64,000 bases of DNA, taken from contig VFJL01000002.1 of assembly GCA_009886095.1 (NCBI GenBank), forward strand, positions 1 to 64,000, in the 5' to 3' direction. Position 1 is the first letter of the stretch. Each line of letters begins with the position of its first letter. The DNA comes from Nitrosomonadales bacterium. Lineage in GTDB: Bacteria; Pseudomonadota; Gammaproteobacteria; Burkholderiales; Nitrosomonadaceae. The notes beneath the pieces were generated by a model. The model did not search any database. It had not been told where the DNA came from and saw nothing but the letters and a program-made list of their open reading frames with translations. Both the position numbers and the translations under genes were made by a program. Positions 47,938-59,171 of the stretch are shown piece after piece.

Positions 47938-48460
47938 AACCGTTTTGAAAATGGGCGATCCACGTCTGCTAAAAGTGGCGGACAAAGTGGGGAAATTTGG
48001 TACCCCTGAACTCAATATGCTGATTCAGGACATGCACGATACCATGGAAGCACTGAATGGCGCGGGACTCGCAGCACCGCAGATTGGTGTCAGTCTGCAA
48101 GTAGTAATCTTCGGCGCAAAGCATAACCCGCGCTATCCCGATGCTGAAGAAGTGCCTTACACCGTGCTGGCAAATCCCTTGCTGACGCCGCTCGCACAAG
48201 AAATGGAACAGGACTGGGAGGGTTGCCTGAGCGTCCCGGGTCTGCGCGGTATGGTGCCGCGCTTTACCAGACTGCGCTACCAGGGACTTGATCAGTACGG
48301 CAAGCCCATAGACCGTAGTGTAGGTGGGTTTCATGCACGCGTGGTGCAGCATGAATGCGATCACCTGCAGGGCATACTCTATCCGATGCGCATTACCGAT
48401 TTTCGCATGTTCGGTTTTACTGAGGTATTATTTCCAGGACAGACACCGATGGATGAGTGA
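47927..48460 (+). CDS. def: Peptide deformylase
   Basis: Start reassigned to [50 protein letters not shown]. Confidence 0.96.
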   Translation: MAIRTVLKMGDPRLLKVADKVGKFGTPELNMLIQDMHDTMEALNGAGLAAPQIGVSLQVVIFGAKHNPRYPDAEEVPYTVLANPLLTPLAQEMEQDWEGCLSVPGLRGMVPRFTRLRYQGLDQYGKPIDRSVGGFHARVVQHECDHLQGILYPMRITDFRMFGFTEVLFPGQTPMDE

Positions 48461-48467
48461 GTGGACA

Positions 48468-48878
48468 TTAAGGCTTCACCACTACCAGCACCACCACCGC
48501 AACCAGAATTATCACCGGGATTTCATTGAACCAGCGGTAATAAACGTGCCCATGCCGGTTACGGTCGTGTTTGAAATCAGCCAGCAATTTACCGCAGTAA
48601 AAGTGATAGGCAATCAGCACCGCTACCAGTGCCAGTTTGGCATGTAGCCAGCCGCCGGAAAAACCATAGCTCAACCAGAGCCACACACCGAATACGATGG
48701 TCAGCACCGCACCCGGCGTCATAATGCCATAGAAGAGTTTGCGCTCCATCACTTTGAAGCGCTCGATGCCGGGTTGGTCGTCGCTCATGGCATGGTAGAC
48801 GAACAGGCGCGGCAAATAGAACAGTCCGGCAAACCAGGTGACCATGAAAATAATGTGTAGCGATTTTATCCAGAGCAT
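48468..48878 (-). CDS. hemJ: Protoporphyrinogen oxidase HemJ (CopD-like)
   Basis: MLWIKSLHIIFMVTWFAGLFYLPRLFVYHAMSDD; WLHAKLALVAVLIAYHFYCGKLL. Confidence 0.9.
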   Translation of the reverse strand: MLWIKSLHIIFMVTWFAGLFYLPRLFVYHAMSDDQPGIERFKVMERKLFYGIMTPGAVLTIVFGVWLWLSYGFSGGWLHAKLALVAVLIAYHFYCGKLLADFKHDRNRHGHVYYRWFNEIPVIILVAVVVLVVVKP

Positions 48879-49009
48879 TTAGTTTCCTTTCTATACGGAG
48901 ACAATAGATTATTGCATCAAGCACCGCATAACACCTCGAGGGTGCTGCTGTCCATACTGCCGAAGTGAACTGCTGCCAGCACGGAGAAAGTGATGCGGAA
49001 GGCTGGGAG

Positions 49010-49666
49010 CTATATGGCCGGAAGCGTGTATGTTACCTTGGTTGCGTTGACCTTGACATAGCCGTGTTCCACGAGGGCCGCATATACGGCATCAACATCG
49101 GTAGCGCGTACACCTTTGCCTAATCTCGTTTGCATAGTATTCCGCAGGGATTTCTGAGTGCCGGGTCTTCCAGTTTTTCTTTTTACCAGGTCTTCTACCA
49201 CGAGCTTGGTCATGTCATCGAGCGTGACGCGGGCGGGAGGCCGACTAGATTCGCCATCACTACAGATATCGTCCGAATCGACTGAGTTGGGGGTCTGACT
49301 AAAGCACGGCATTTTTTCGATAGAGCTTGAGCGTACGACCGATATCTTTCTTGCTTTCAGGTGCCGAATGAGCGAATCAAACCCCTTGTCTCCCGAAATA
49401 ATATGAAAGTACCCTGTGGCATCAACTGCTGCCAGATTGCCAAGGTAGTAGGCAATGTGAAAATCAAGTGCGTTTACCCCGGATGCCTCGAGAATAATAT
49501 ATTCTGCATGGCCGCCCAATTCCTGCATTTCCAGAACAAGTTTGACCGGAAGTTTGGTATTCTTTAGGCCAAGAAATACTTTCACCCTGAAATTATCACC
49601 CTTCAGAAGGGTAAGCGACTTTACCGGAACATTTTCATAGTCTATCAAAACGTAGTTTGTCTTCAA
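49010..49666 (-). CDS. NYN/PIN-like nuclease-domain protein with a C-terminal winged-helix-like region
   Basis: MKTNYVLIDYENVPVKSLTLL; NALDFHIAYYLGNLAA; YFHIISGDKGFDSLIRHLKARKI acidic residues typical of NYN domains. Confidence 0.82.
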   Translation of the reverse strand: MKTNYVLIDYENVPVKSLTLLKGDNFRVKVFLGLKNTKLPVKLVLEMQELGGHAEYIILEASGVNALDFHIAYYLGNLAAVDATGYFHIISGDKGFDSLIRHLKARKISVVRSSSIEKMPCFSQTPNSVDSDDICSDGESSRPPARVTLDDMTKLVVEDLVKRKTGRPGTQKSLRNTMQTRLGKGVRATDVDAVYAALVEHGYVKVNATKVTYTLPAI

Positions 49667-49875
49667 TTTATGACCTCAATGGGTAATATGTTATGACATT
49701 CAAAATAGTAGAATAAATTTGATCTTTTGTTCTTGATGGCAACAATACTCATGCCCATGACCACTTCATACTATCATTCAGATCAAACGGTCGCAGCGTG
49801 AGCGGCATTATATGAGCAATCTTGCTGAAAAATGAATGATCAACCGCCGGATTCGGGTAGCGGATTCAAGGTTAA

Positions 49876-51030
<1,155 letters not shown>

Positions 51031-51056
51031 TTTTGATTTCACACCAAGGATGAATT

Positions 51057-51121
51057 GGTAGAAGCGATCTCCAGATCGCGACTTACCGAGTATGTCGCAG
51101 CATGAAAACCGCTTCTACAAA
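51057..51121. repeat. REP-like palindromic element
   Basis: GGTAGAAGCGATCTCCAGATCGCGACTTACC...ACCGCTTCTAC: outer GTAGAAGCG/CGCTTCTAC inverted repeat and an inner GCGATCTCCAGATCGC stem. Confidence 0.55.
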
Positions 51122-51342
51122 GGCTTGAGCGCACGATTGAAAAGAGGTGTCTTAGAATTGGAATAAGTTATAGTAACTCCAATTTGATCCGGTAGTCTGT
51201 GTCGTGCCAGGAATGATTGTCATACGCTAAAAACAAAAAAGCTATAAAGGATCTGTTAGCCCCGTAGTAATATCCACTTTATTTATTGACCGAAAATGGC
51301 GCATCGTTTACAGTTGCTCCTTTTGAAGATAGGGTGCCCATA

Positions 51343-51678
51343 ATGAAACGATCAGCAATGGTAAAATTAATTGCCGGAAGCCTGCTTCTGGCAATTTCCA
51401 GTGTAGCGCAGGCTCAGGCGGGTGGCGACGCAGCAGCGGGCAAGCAAAAGGCTTCCATGTGTGTAGGCTGTCACGAAATAGAAGGGTATCGTACCGCCTT
51501 TCCCACGGTTTACAACGTGCCAAAACTCAGAGGGCAACACGCCGTGTACCTGGGCAAGGCGCTAGAAGCATACAAAGCGGGTAATCGTAGCCATCCTAGC
51601 ATGGATGCCATCGCAACTACCCTTTCCGCGCAGGATATACAGGATCTGGTTGCCTATTACACCAGCGGCGGAAAATAA
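51343..51678 (+). CDS. c-type cytochrome, signal-peptide containing
   Basis: MKRSAMVKLIAGSLLLAISSVAQAQAGGDAAAGKQKASMCVGCHEIEG. Confidence 0.88.
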   Translation: MKRSAMVKLIAGSLLLAISSVAQAQAGGDAAAGKQKASMCVGCHEIEGYRTAFPTVYNVPKLRGQHAVYLGKALEAYKAGNRSHPSMDAIATTLSAQDIQDLVAYYTSGGK

Positions 51679-51706
51679 TTTCATCATTTAATGTAAGGAA
51701 ATTATC

Positions 51707-52030
51707 ATGAAAAAAATCGTCATTGCAGCAATGAGCGGTGCATTGCTGTTGATTTCTGGACAGGGAATGGCAGCTGATATCGAAGCTGGCAAGAAGAAGG
51801 CCGGGGAAACCTGCGCTGCTTGTCATGGGGCCGATGGCAATAGCCTTGCCCCAAATTTTCCTAAGCTCGGCGGCCAACACTCGAGCTATCTGGCAAAAGC
51901 CTTGAGCGACTATAAATCGGGCGCTCGCAAGGACGCCATTATGGCTGGCATGGCCGCAACTCTAAGTAAGGCAGATATTGAAAATCTGGCGGCCTATTAT
52001 GCCACTCAATCCGGCCTGAGAACCAGGTAG
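51707..52030 (+). CDS. c-type cytochrome, signal-peptide containing
   Basis: ADIEAGKKKAGETCAACHGADGNSLAPNFPKLGGQHSSYLAKALSDYKSGARKDAIMAGMA. Confidence 0.92.
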   Translation: MKKIVIAAMSGALLLISGQGMAADIEAGKKKAGETCAACHGADGNSLAPNFPKLGGQHSSYLAKALSDYKSGARKDAIMAGMAATLSKADIENLAAYYATQSGLRTR

Positions 52031-52079
52031 TATGGCTTGAAAAACGGTTGGGAGATTTTTCCAGCCAGTTAGAATCAAG

Positions 52080-52113
52080 CAAAAACGGGACATATGCGTC
52101 CCGTTTTTTTATT
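52080..52113 (+). terminator. Intrinsic terminator
   Basis: AAAAACGGGACATATGCGTCCCGTTTTTTTATT. Confidence 0.88.
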
Positions 52114-52122
52114 GCTCACTGA

Positions 52123-52563
52123 TTAATTCCCCCTCCTGTCCAGGCAATTAAAATAGATCGTAGCATCCGGCGCTGACTGGCTACGTTGCGATTGCCAAAT
52201 CATTTCCGCAAGACATTCCATGATTTGATGCATGGCGTCGTGCTCGCTCCCGGTTTTTTTCAGCAGACGCTCAAAATGAGCACATATTCCTACCGGCTGG
52301 TCTATGGAAAGCTGCTCCTTGATGGCAACATGCATGCTCATGTGCAGAAAAGGGTTAGCATCTCCCATTTCAGGCAGGTAATCCTTATCACGATAGCGAT
52401 CCACGTCAGTGAGTATGCCTTGGTATTCCGGATGCAACAGGATGACCTCCAGCGTCATGTCTTCCATACCGGAAAGGATCTCACGCTGGCAGTATTTGCG
52501 CCAGGTGTCGAAAAAAAACTGTCGTGCCTGGTCTCTTGAAGGGTTAAACATTCCGGATGCCAA
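52123..52563 (-). CDS. DUF1841 family protein
   Basis: MFNPSRDQARQFFFDTWRKYCQREILSGMEDMTLEVILLHPEYQGILTD...PFLHMSMHVAIKEQLSIDQP. Confidence 0.85.
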   Translation of the reverse strand: MASGMFNPSRDQARQFFFDTWRKYCQREILSGMEDMTLEVILLHPEYQGILTDVDRYRDKDYLPEMGDANPFLHMSMHVAIKEQLSIDQPVGICAHFERLLKKTGSEHDAMHQIMECLAEMIWQSQRSQSAPDATIYFNCLDRRGN

Positions 52564-52566
52564 TCT

Positions 52567-53214
52567 CTAAATAGAATGATTCTTCAGGACTTTCCCCTTG
52601 AATTCACATAAATCATTAATACTGCATACAGTACATTCCGGCTTCCGTGCCTTGCACACATAGCGTCCGTGCAGAATCAGCCAGTGGTGGGCATCGTGAT
52701 GGAATTCCTGCGGTATGAACTTCAGAAGCTTTAATTCCACTTCCAGTACATTTTTTCCTGGCGCAATGCCAGTGCGGTTGGCAACCCGGAAAATATGCGT
52801 ATCCACCGCAATGGTGGGTTCGCCAAACGCGGTATTCAACATCACGTTGGCAGTCTTGCGCCCTACACCAGGAAGCTTTTCTAGCTGATCGCGAATCTGT
52901 GGCACTTGGCTGCCATGATGCTGAATCAGCAGCTTGCAGGTGGCCAAAATGTTCTTCGCCTTGGTTTTAAATAGTCCGATGCTCTTGATGGCGTCGCGCA
53001 ATCCGGCTTCCCCCAGAGCAAGAATCTTTTCCGGCCTGTTCGCTTGGGGGAACAGTTTCCTGGTTGCCAGATTCACACTTCTGTCAGTGGCTTGAGCGGA
53101 AAGCACCACTGCCACCAGCAACTCGAATGGTGTGCTGTATTCCAACTCGGTTGTGGGATGAGGGTTAGCCGCTTTAAAGCGGGTAAAGATTTCACGACGT
53201 TTGGTTAGATTCAT
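52567..53214 (-). CDS. nth: Endonuclease III
   Basis: LPGVGRKTANVMLNTAFGEPTIAVDTHIFRVANRTG; C-terminal 4Fe-4S CKARKPECTVCSINDLC. Confidence 0.96.
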   Translation of the reverse strand: MNLTKRREIFTRFKAANPHPTTELEYSTPFELLVAVVLSAQATDRSVNLATRKLFPQANRPEKILALGEAGLRDAIKSIGLFKTKAKNILATCKLLIQHHGSQVPQIRDQLEKLPGVGRKTANVMLNTAFGEPTIAVDTHIFRVANRTGIAPGKNVLEVELKLLKFIPQEFHHDAHHWLILHGRYVCKARKPECTVCSINDLCEFKGKVLKNHSI

Positions 53215-53275
53215 GAATTAGGTAAAGAGATATTCAGCTACGGATTAACCTGGTTGTTTTTCTTCGGCTATCTGA

Positions 53276-53950
53276 TCAGTCCGCCATAGTACATTTCAGC
53301 ACCGCCAGAATTGCAGCTTTCCTGGGATCGTTGGTTGCTATTCCAGTTTTTTGCGCAAGCTTTTCTCCCTGCCCCCGTTTCTCATACTCAAGTCTTTCCA
53401 GCCTGGAATGGTAGCGCACACGCGCACGGTCAGCCGCCTTCTTTTTCACCTTGTTCTCGCGCATCAACCGATCGTCGCTAGCAATACAAGACTCGCATTC
53501 TGCACCACAGATTTGTTTCCCGACCGGGATCATGCTGATGCAATCCACTGGGCAAGGTGCAATGCAGAGTTCACAGCCAGTACATTCAACGGCGATCACA
53601 GTGTGCATCTGCTTGGCGGCTCCGATAATGGCATCCACCGGACAAGCCTCGATGCAAAACGCACAGCCGATGCAGATCTGCTCATCTATCAGCGCCACTG
53701 CCTTAGGTTTTGGCACACCATGTGCGGCATTCAGCGGCATTGGCCTGACACCCAGTAAATCGGCCAATTTCTGGATGCCTGCTTCGTCACCTGGTGGGCA
53801 CTGATTGATATCCGCATCCCCTTCCGCAATCGCTGCCGCATAAGGCCTACAGCCAGAGAAACCACATTGACGGCACTGGGTTTGCGGCAAAACAGCGTCT
53901 ATTTTTGCTATCAGCAGATTTTTTCTCATCCAAAGCCTGAGTACAGACAA
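53276..53950 (-). CDS. rnfB: RnfB-like ferredoxin-type electron transport protein
   Basis: [38 protein letters not shown]; two 4Fe-4S clusters [32 protein letters not shown]. Confidence 0.9.
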   Translation of the reverse strand: MSVLRLWMRKNLLIAKIDAVLPQTQCRQCGFSGCRPYAAAIAEGDADINQCPPGDEAGIQKLADLLGVRPMPLNAAHGVPKPKAVALIDEQICIGCAFCIEACPVDAIIGAAKQMHTVIAVECTGCELCIAPCPVDCISMIPVGKQICGAECESCIASDDRLMRENKVKKKAADRARVRYHSRLERLEYEKRGQGEKLAQKTGIATNDPRKAAILAVLKCTMAD

Positions 53951-54042
53951 ACCGACATTACGCCGAGGATAACAATAGGGTCAAAAGTGCAAATTATCGC
54001 TGTTTCAGTCCGCAGCATCAACGGCAGCACGAGTTTATCCGG

Positions 54043-55095
54043 CTATGGCGGGGTTTTATCTCCTGCCTGCACATAAAGTTTCTCTGGTGCACACGCTGCC
54101 TGTACTGCCTCGCGCACCAAATCGGGGCCACGATAAATCAGGCCAGTATAAATTTGCACCAAGCTTGCGCCCGCATCCATTTTTTCCTTTGCATCCGCCG
54201 CACACATAATGCCACCCACGCCGATGATAGGCAGCGCTCCTTGCAGCGCGGCATGTAATTGGCGGATAACCGTTGTGGCACGTTGCGTGAGTGGTGCACC
54301 GCTCAATCCACCAACTTCACGCGCATGCGGCAGTGCTTCCACACCGGCCCGCGAGAGAGTGGTGTTGGTAGCAATGACACCGTCAATCTGGTGCTTCATC
54401 AGCAGTGTGGCGATAGCTTCAATTTGCAGTGATTCCAGATCAGGAGCAATTTTCACCGCCAGTGGTGTGTATCTACCATGTTTATCAGCGAGTTTTTTTT
54501 GTTCCGTTCTCAGCACACCCAGCAGATGATCAAGCTCTGCGGCATTTTGTAATTGCCGCAGATTAAAGGTGTTGGGAGAGGAAATGTTGATCACAACATA
54601 GCTGGCGTAAGCGTAAACTTCGCGTAGGCAAACCAAATAATCATCAACGGCTCTTGCCACCGGAGTATCGAAGTTCTTGCCGATATTGATGCCAAGTATG
54701 CCCCGGTAATTTGAACATTTGACATTCGCTACCAGTTTGTCCACACCGTGATTATTAAAACCCAGACGGTTGATGATAGCGTTGGCCTGCGGGAGGCGAA
54801 ACAAACGTGGCTGCGGATTTCCCGGTTGGGGAAAGGGTGTAACCGTGCCTATCTCGATGAAGCCGAAACCGAGTGCGGCAAGTGCATCAATGTGATCACC
54901 GTTCTTATCCAGGCCAGCGGCCAGGCCTACTGGGTTGGGGAAATCAAGACCCATGACATTGCGCGGCTTGCAGGCAAACGGATGGCCCGGAAGCAGTCCC
55001 AGTCGGTGAGCTTTCTCGATTGCATTAAACGTGACGCAGTGTGCGGTTTCAGGGTCGAGACTGAATAACAGCGGGCGGAGCAGAGAATAGAGCAT
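54043..55095 (-). CDS. pyrD: Dihydroorotate dehydrogenase (quinone)
   Basis: [84 protein letters not shown]. Confidence 0.96.
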   Translation of the reverse strand: MLYSLLRPLLFSLDPETAHCVTFNAIEKAHRLGLLPGHPFACKPRNVMGLDFPNPVGLAAGLDKNGDHIDALAALGFGFIEIGTVTPFPQPGNPQPRLFRLPQANAIINRLGFNNHGVDKLVANVKCSNYRGILGINIGKNFDTPVARAVDDYLVCLREVYAYASYVVINISSPNTFNLRQLQNAAELDHLLGVLRTEQKKLADKHGRYTPLAVKIAPDLESLQIEAIATLLMKHQIDGVIATNTTLSRAGVEALPHAREVGGLSGAPLTQRATTVIRQLHAALQGALPIIGVGGIMCAADAKEKMDAGASLVQIYTGLIYRGPDLVREAVQAACAPEKLYVQAGDKTPP

Positions 55096-55207
55096 GGGCT
55101 GATTTTAACCTGAAAAAGGGGTGGCGATGCATGAAGGATGTAGAGTTGGCCTGACGTGGGAGAATTAAGCACACCACTCATCAAGTTTGTCGCTCCATGG
55201 TAAATTG

Positions 55208-55394
55208 AACCCAGATAATCCATTAGGACGCGTGACAACAGTGAGGCCTCGTGCGAGGCAGTTTTGCTGGTTTGCTGGTTGGGAAAAATCCATAGCGGGT
55301 CTACGGATGCCGGGCAAGCGGCGAAAATGGCTGCAAACCGATCCCACCAGCACTTACATAGGCTCGGAGAACCGCCTAATGAATTATCTGGGTT
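55208..55394. repeat. Family B MITE-like element copy B3 (187 bp, inverted)
   Basis: AACCCAGATAATCCATTAGG ... CCTAATGAATTATCTGGGTT; reverse complement aligns to B1/B2. Confidence 0.85.
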
Positions 55395-55528
55395 GAATAA
55401 AGCCAGCATCCGGTGCCTGCTTATTGTCTGAATCTGGTTTATTTTTTGTTCTGACTGAATTATCCCAGCCCGGATCTGATAACGTGTGATTCACTGTTTC
55501 CCACATCAATCACAGGCAGCAGGTTTAT

Positions 55529-55669
55529 GAGCGTCTCCAAAAATTTAAAATTCCAAACATGACGGGGCGAGAACAAGAAATGTAAACGCAGTGTATGGCA
55601 GATATGTAAGGAAACATTTTTTATGAGTGACAAAATATTGTGATGAAATCCAGATTTTTAGAGATGCCC
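55529..55669 (+). repeat. Family A MITE-like element copy A5, abutting the TPR gene start codon
   Basis: GAGCGTCTCCAAAAATTTAAAATTCCAAAC...GGCAGATATGTAAGGAAACATTTTTTATGAGTGACAAAATATTGTGATGAAATCCAGATTTTTAGAGATGCCC. Confidence 0.85.
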
Positions 55670-55671
55670 TT

Positions 55672-56496
55672 ATGAGAGTATCCACTTTCTCTCTTACCTT
55701 GGCTCTTCTCGCGCTTGGCCTGACAACAAGCGTGTATAGCCATGCCGCTGCACCCGGATGGAATTCGCTCCGCCAGCAGGTTGATTCGCTATATCAACAA
55801 GGACAATATACACGCGCGACAGAGGTGGCGAAACAAGCTCTGCAAGTAGCCGAACAAGCCCTTGGTCCAGACCATCCTGATGTGGCTGCAAGTCTGAATA
55901 GTCTGGCACTGCTATATAGTGCCCAAGCGCAGTATGTGCAAGCCGAGCCGCTGTACAAACGTGCGTTGGCGATTGATGAGAAGGCTCACGGCCCAGATCA
56001 TCCTGATGTAGCCGCGAGTCTAAACAACCTGGCGCAACTGTATTATGCTCAGGGGCAGTATGCGCAAGCTGAGCCGCTACATAAGCGTGCGCTGGCAATT
56101 CTGGAGAAAATCTTCGGCCCGGAACATCCTAATGTGGCTATAAGCCTAAACAATCTGGCACTGCTCTACAACGCGCAACAACAGTATGCGCAGGCCGAGC
56201 CGCTGTATAAGCGCGTCCTGGCAATCTCGCAGAAAACATTGGGTCCGGAACACCCGAATGTAGCGCTAGGCCTGAATAATCTGGCGGGATTGTACAGAGA
56301 CCAGGGGAAATACCCCAATGCTGAACCGCTGTTCAGACGTGCACTGGCAATTTCTGAAAAGGCGTTCAGTCCGGATCATCCCAATGTAGCCACTGGCCTT
56401 GAAAATCTGGCGCAACTGTATCGAGACATTGGTTATGCCAACAAAGCAGAGCCCTTGGAAAAACGCGCAGCAGCGATACGAGCGATGCGGCGATAA
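55672..56496 (+). CDS. Exported kinesin-light-chain-type tetratricopeptide repeat protein
   Basis: Signal peptide MRVSTFSLTLALLALGLTTSVYSHAAA; repeated (Y)AQAEPLYKRALAI..K..GPDHPDVAASLNNLAQLY units of 42 aa. Confidence 0.92.
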   Translation: MRVSTFSLTLALLALGLTTSVYSHAAAPGWNSLRQQVDSLYQQGQYTRATEVAKQALQVAEQALGPDHPDVAASLNSLALLYSAQAQYVQAEPLYKRALAIDEKAHGPDHPDVAASLNNLAQLYYAQGQYAQAEPLHKRALAILEKIFGPEHPNVAISLNNLALLYNAQQQYAQAEPLYKRVLAISQKTLGPEHPNVALGLNNLAGLYRDQGKYPNAEPLFRRALAISEKAFSPDHPNVATGLENLAQLYRDIGYANKAEPLEKRAAAIRAMRR

Positions 56497-56520
56497 GCTC
56501 TGGCAAATATTGTGGTATTT

Positions 56521-57288
56521 TTAGTTATCAATAGATGACTGCTCATAGTCTGTCCCGTTACTGTCAAGTACCCGCCATTGCCCGCTGATCAAGCCTTGCA
56601 ATGGCTGAAAATTAGCCTTGTAGCTCATTTTCCGATTTTGCTTGACCCAGTAACCAAGATAAAGATAAGGCAACCCAAGCACACGGCATTGTTGTATCTG
56701 CCACAGGATGTTGTGAGTACCAAAGCTTGCACCCGATATATCCGGATCGAAAAAAGTATAGACCGAGGATATACCATCAGGTAGCTCATCAACAATACTG
56801 ACCATGCGCAATTGCCCGTTTTCATAGAACTCAATCAGTCTTGAATTGACATTACTCTGCAGCAAGAAATGGCGGTATTGCTCGCGACTGTCACAATCCA
56901 TGCCACCGCCACAATGACGCTGTACCTGATAACGCAGATAGAGCGCATAGTGATCCGGGTGGTAGTGTAGTTCGTGCTGTATTGCAACCAGGTGCTGGTG
57001 ACGTTTCCCGACTCGGAGTTGGCTGCGGGTGGGAGTGAATTCGTCAACAATAATTCGCACCGGCACACAGGCGCGACAGTGATTACAATCGGGACGGTAG
57101 GTGAAGGCACCACTGCGGCGAAAACCAGCCTGCACCAGCTCGCTATAGGCATTAGTATCGATCAGATGGCTGGGGGTTGCCACTTGGGAGCGTGCCAGTT
57201 TTTCCGGTAGATAACTGCACGGATAAGATGCGGTGGTGTAGAACTGCAACACCAATGCGGGAAGGTCATTCAACCGGCTCATGATCAA
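56521..57288 (-). CDS. bpt: Aspartate/glutamate leucyltransferase (Bpt/Ate family)
   Basis: [71 protein letters not shown]. Confidence 0.93.
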   Translation of the reverse strand: MIMSRLNDLPALVLQFYTTASYPCSYLPEKLARSQVATPSHLIDTNAYSELVQAGFRRSGAFTYRPDCNHCRACVPVRIIVDEFTPTRSQLRVGKRHQHLVAIQHELHYHPDHYALYLRYQVQRHCGGGMDCDSREQYRHFLLQSNVNSRLIEFYENGQLRMVSIVDELPDGISSVYTFFDPDISGASFGTHNILWQIQQCRVLGLPYLYLGYWVKQNRKMSYKANFQPLQGLISGQWRVLDSNGTDYEQSSIDN

Positions 57289-57964
57289 AACACCATTTCT
57301 GAACTCGTTCGGGGTAGTTTACCAATTCTCTTAATTTTTGACTAAATTCTGTACGAGGGATTTCGCGCGCACCAAAGGAAGCGAGATGCGCGGTTTTCAT
57401 CTGGCAGTCGATCATGCCAAAATCCCAGTATTGCAGTTGTCTAACTAGATGCACAAATGCGATTTTGGAAGCATCAGGAATGCGGGAAAACATTGATTCA
57501 CCAAAAAACATCTTTCCTTGACTGACGCCATATAGCCCCCCCATCAGCTCACCATCTACCCAGGTTTCGACTGAATGGGCCAATCCCATTTCGTGCAGCA
57601 CAAGGTAGGCTGAAATTATCTCGGGGTGTATCCAAGTACCGGATTGCCCCTTGCGTGGCGCAGCGCAAGCCTGCATGACCTGGCTGAAGGCACTATCTAT
57701 GCGGATTTCATAATTGCCCTTGTTCAGAACTTTATTCAGCGAGTGAGAAATTCTAAGCTCACTGGGTAACAGTACCATGCGTGGATCGGGGCTCCACCAA
57801 AGAATCGGTTCACCAGCACTAAACCAGGGAAATATCCCACGGCGATAAGCCTCGATCAGGCGTTCTGGCGAAAGGTCACCACCAGCGGCAAGCAGGCCGT
57901 TGGGTTTGGTAAGTGCGGCTTCCAACGGCGGGAACGGCGCGTGAGGAGTTAACCATGGAAGCAT
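57266..57964 (-). CDS. aat: Leucyl/phenylalanyl-tRNA-protein transferase
   Basis: [76 protein letters not shown]. Confidence 0.97.
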   Translation of the reverse strand: MLPWLTPHAPFPPLEAALTKPNGLLAAGGDLSPERLIEAYRRGIFPWFSAGEPILWWSPDPRMVLLPSELRISHSLNKVLNKGNYEIRIDSAFSQVMQACAAPRKGQSGTWIHPEIISAYLVLHEMGLAHSVETWVDGELMGGLYGVSQGKMFFGESMFSRIPDASKIAFVHLVRQLQYWDFGMIDCQMKTAHLASFGAREIPRTEFSQKLRELVNYPERVQKWCFDHEPVE

Positions 57965-58324
57965 CAGACAAGAATTGAACAGTAGCTGATAAAATGCCCG
58001 TCACACTTGGTATGAATGGGGAAAAAATAACTCAATTTCATTACTTGCATTTTTACAATACGGATATTAAGATACGTACATCTTTTACTATTCAGGAAGA
58101 TCGCTCACCATTGGGTGATTGAAGGCTTACTCGTCTGCAACTAGGGCACGAAAATTAGTTAGCGATGATAAACTTATGGTAGCGGTATAACTTATCGTCT
58201 CTGGTTCGAATTATACCGAAACACTGCGTGGCGCTCACGCACTTCCCATTCAATGATAAATTTAATCTGAACTCAATCGCCGCTTCGCATACTCTTCCAC
58301 CATGAACAGAAATAGAGTAACCCG

Positions 58325-58795
58325 ATGATCCTATCCCGTACCACCCAATATGCCATTCAGGCACTTGTTTACATGGCTACGCAGCCTCGCGGCGTGGCAG
58401 TGTTGAATCGTACCATTGCCGAGAATTTGGGAGCGCCGCCCACCTATCTGGCCAAGGTGCTACAGAACCTGTGCAAGGGCAACCTGCTGTACTCTTACCG
58501 CGGCAAACAAGGTGGCTTCTGCCTGCGGGAAGATGGCGAGAAAATCTCCTTGATGCAGATCGTCATCATTACCGAAGGCCCTGGATTTACTGAGGATTGC
58601 GTGCTGGGACTCAAGATCTGCAGTGATAAGGTACCCTGCCCGATGCATACAAAGTGGTTTCCAATCAAGCAGGAAATCGTAAGGCTGCTAAAAGATCAGA
58701 CCTTGGATATTCTCGCTGCCGCAGTAATGAGCGGCAAATATCAGCTGACCGACTTACCCGCCGCCACCTTTAGTGGGCTAAAGCTACGCACATAA
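58325..58795 (+). CDS. Rrf2 family transcriptional regulator
   Basis: MILSRTTQYAIQALVYMATQ...NLGAPPTYLAKVLQNLCKGNLLYSYRGKQGGFCL; possible Fe-S cysteines DCVLGLKICSDKVPC. Confidence 0.93.
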   Translation: MILSRTTQYAIQALVYMATQPRGVAVLNRTIAENLGAPPTYLAKVLQNLCKGNLLYSYRGKQGGFCLREDGEKISLMQIVIITEGPGFTEDCVLGLKICSDKVPCPMHTKWFPIKQEIVRLLKDQTLDILAAAVMSGKYQLTDLPAATFSGLKLRT

Positions 58796-59036
58796 TCCCG
58801 GTTTATAACGCAAGCTATCTGATAGTGCACTAAACCATTCAGCCCCCTCGGGTTCCCCCTTCCCAAGGCTGATCCATTGTAGCTCCTACCTCTACCTGCC
58901 AACCAGCGAGATTGATCCTCGCGAACTCCTCCAAAAAATTGTTGACATTCGTTTCTAGCCGCGCGTAACATCAGCCATATTGAGATATAGATAGCTTGTT
59001 ATCTCTTTTGATAGCCCACCGAAAGATGGGAATATC

Positions 59037-59171
59037 ATGAAAAAACTGCAATTCGCTGTCTTGTTTAGAGTTTACCTGCTTGTTTCTACCGCAGCCATGG
59101 CTGAAACAGCGCCCGATAAAACAAAGTTTGATAATAAGTATGGAGGAAAGTTAAATGAAATATTTTCTTGA
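59037..59171 (+). CDS. 44-aa small ORF with signal-like N-terminus overlapping the next CDS
   Basis: MKKLQFAVLFRVYLLVSTAAMAETAPDKTKFDNKYGGKLNEIFS*. Confidence 0.4.
   Translation: MKKLQFAVLFRVYLLVSTAAMAETAPDKTKFDNKYGGKLNEIFS

Noticed and set aside
51140-51180. AATTGGAATAAGTTATAGTAACTCCAATT inverted repeat as a fourth family C copy
   Set aside because: Only the terminal AATTGGA motif matches; there is no internal similarity to family C.
55780-56470. Tandem repeats in the TPR gene as a CRISPR or non-coding repeat
   Set aside because: The 126-bp periodicity is fully explained by 42-aa kinesin-light-chain TPR units in frame.
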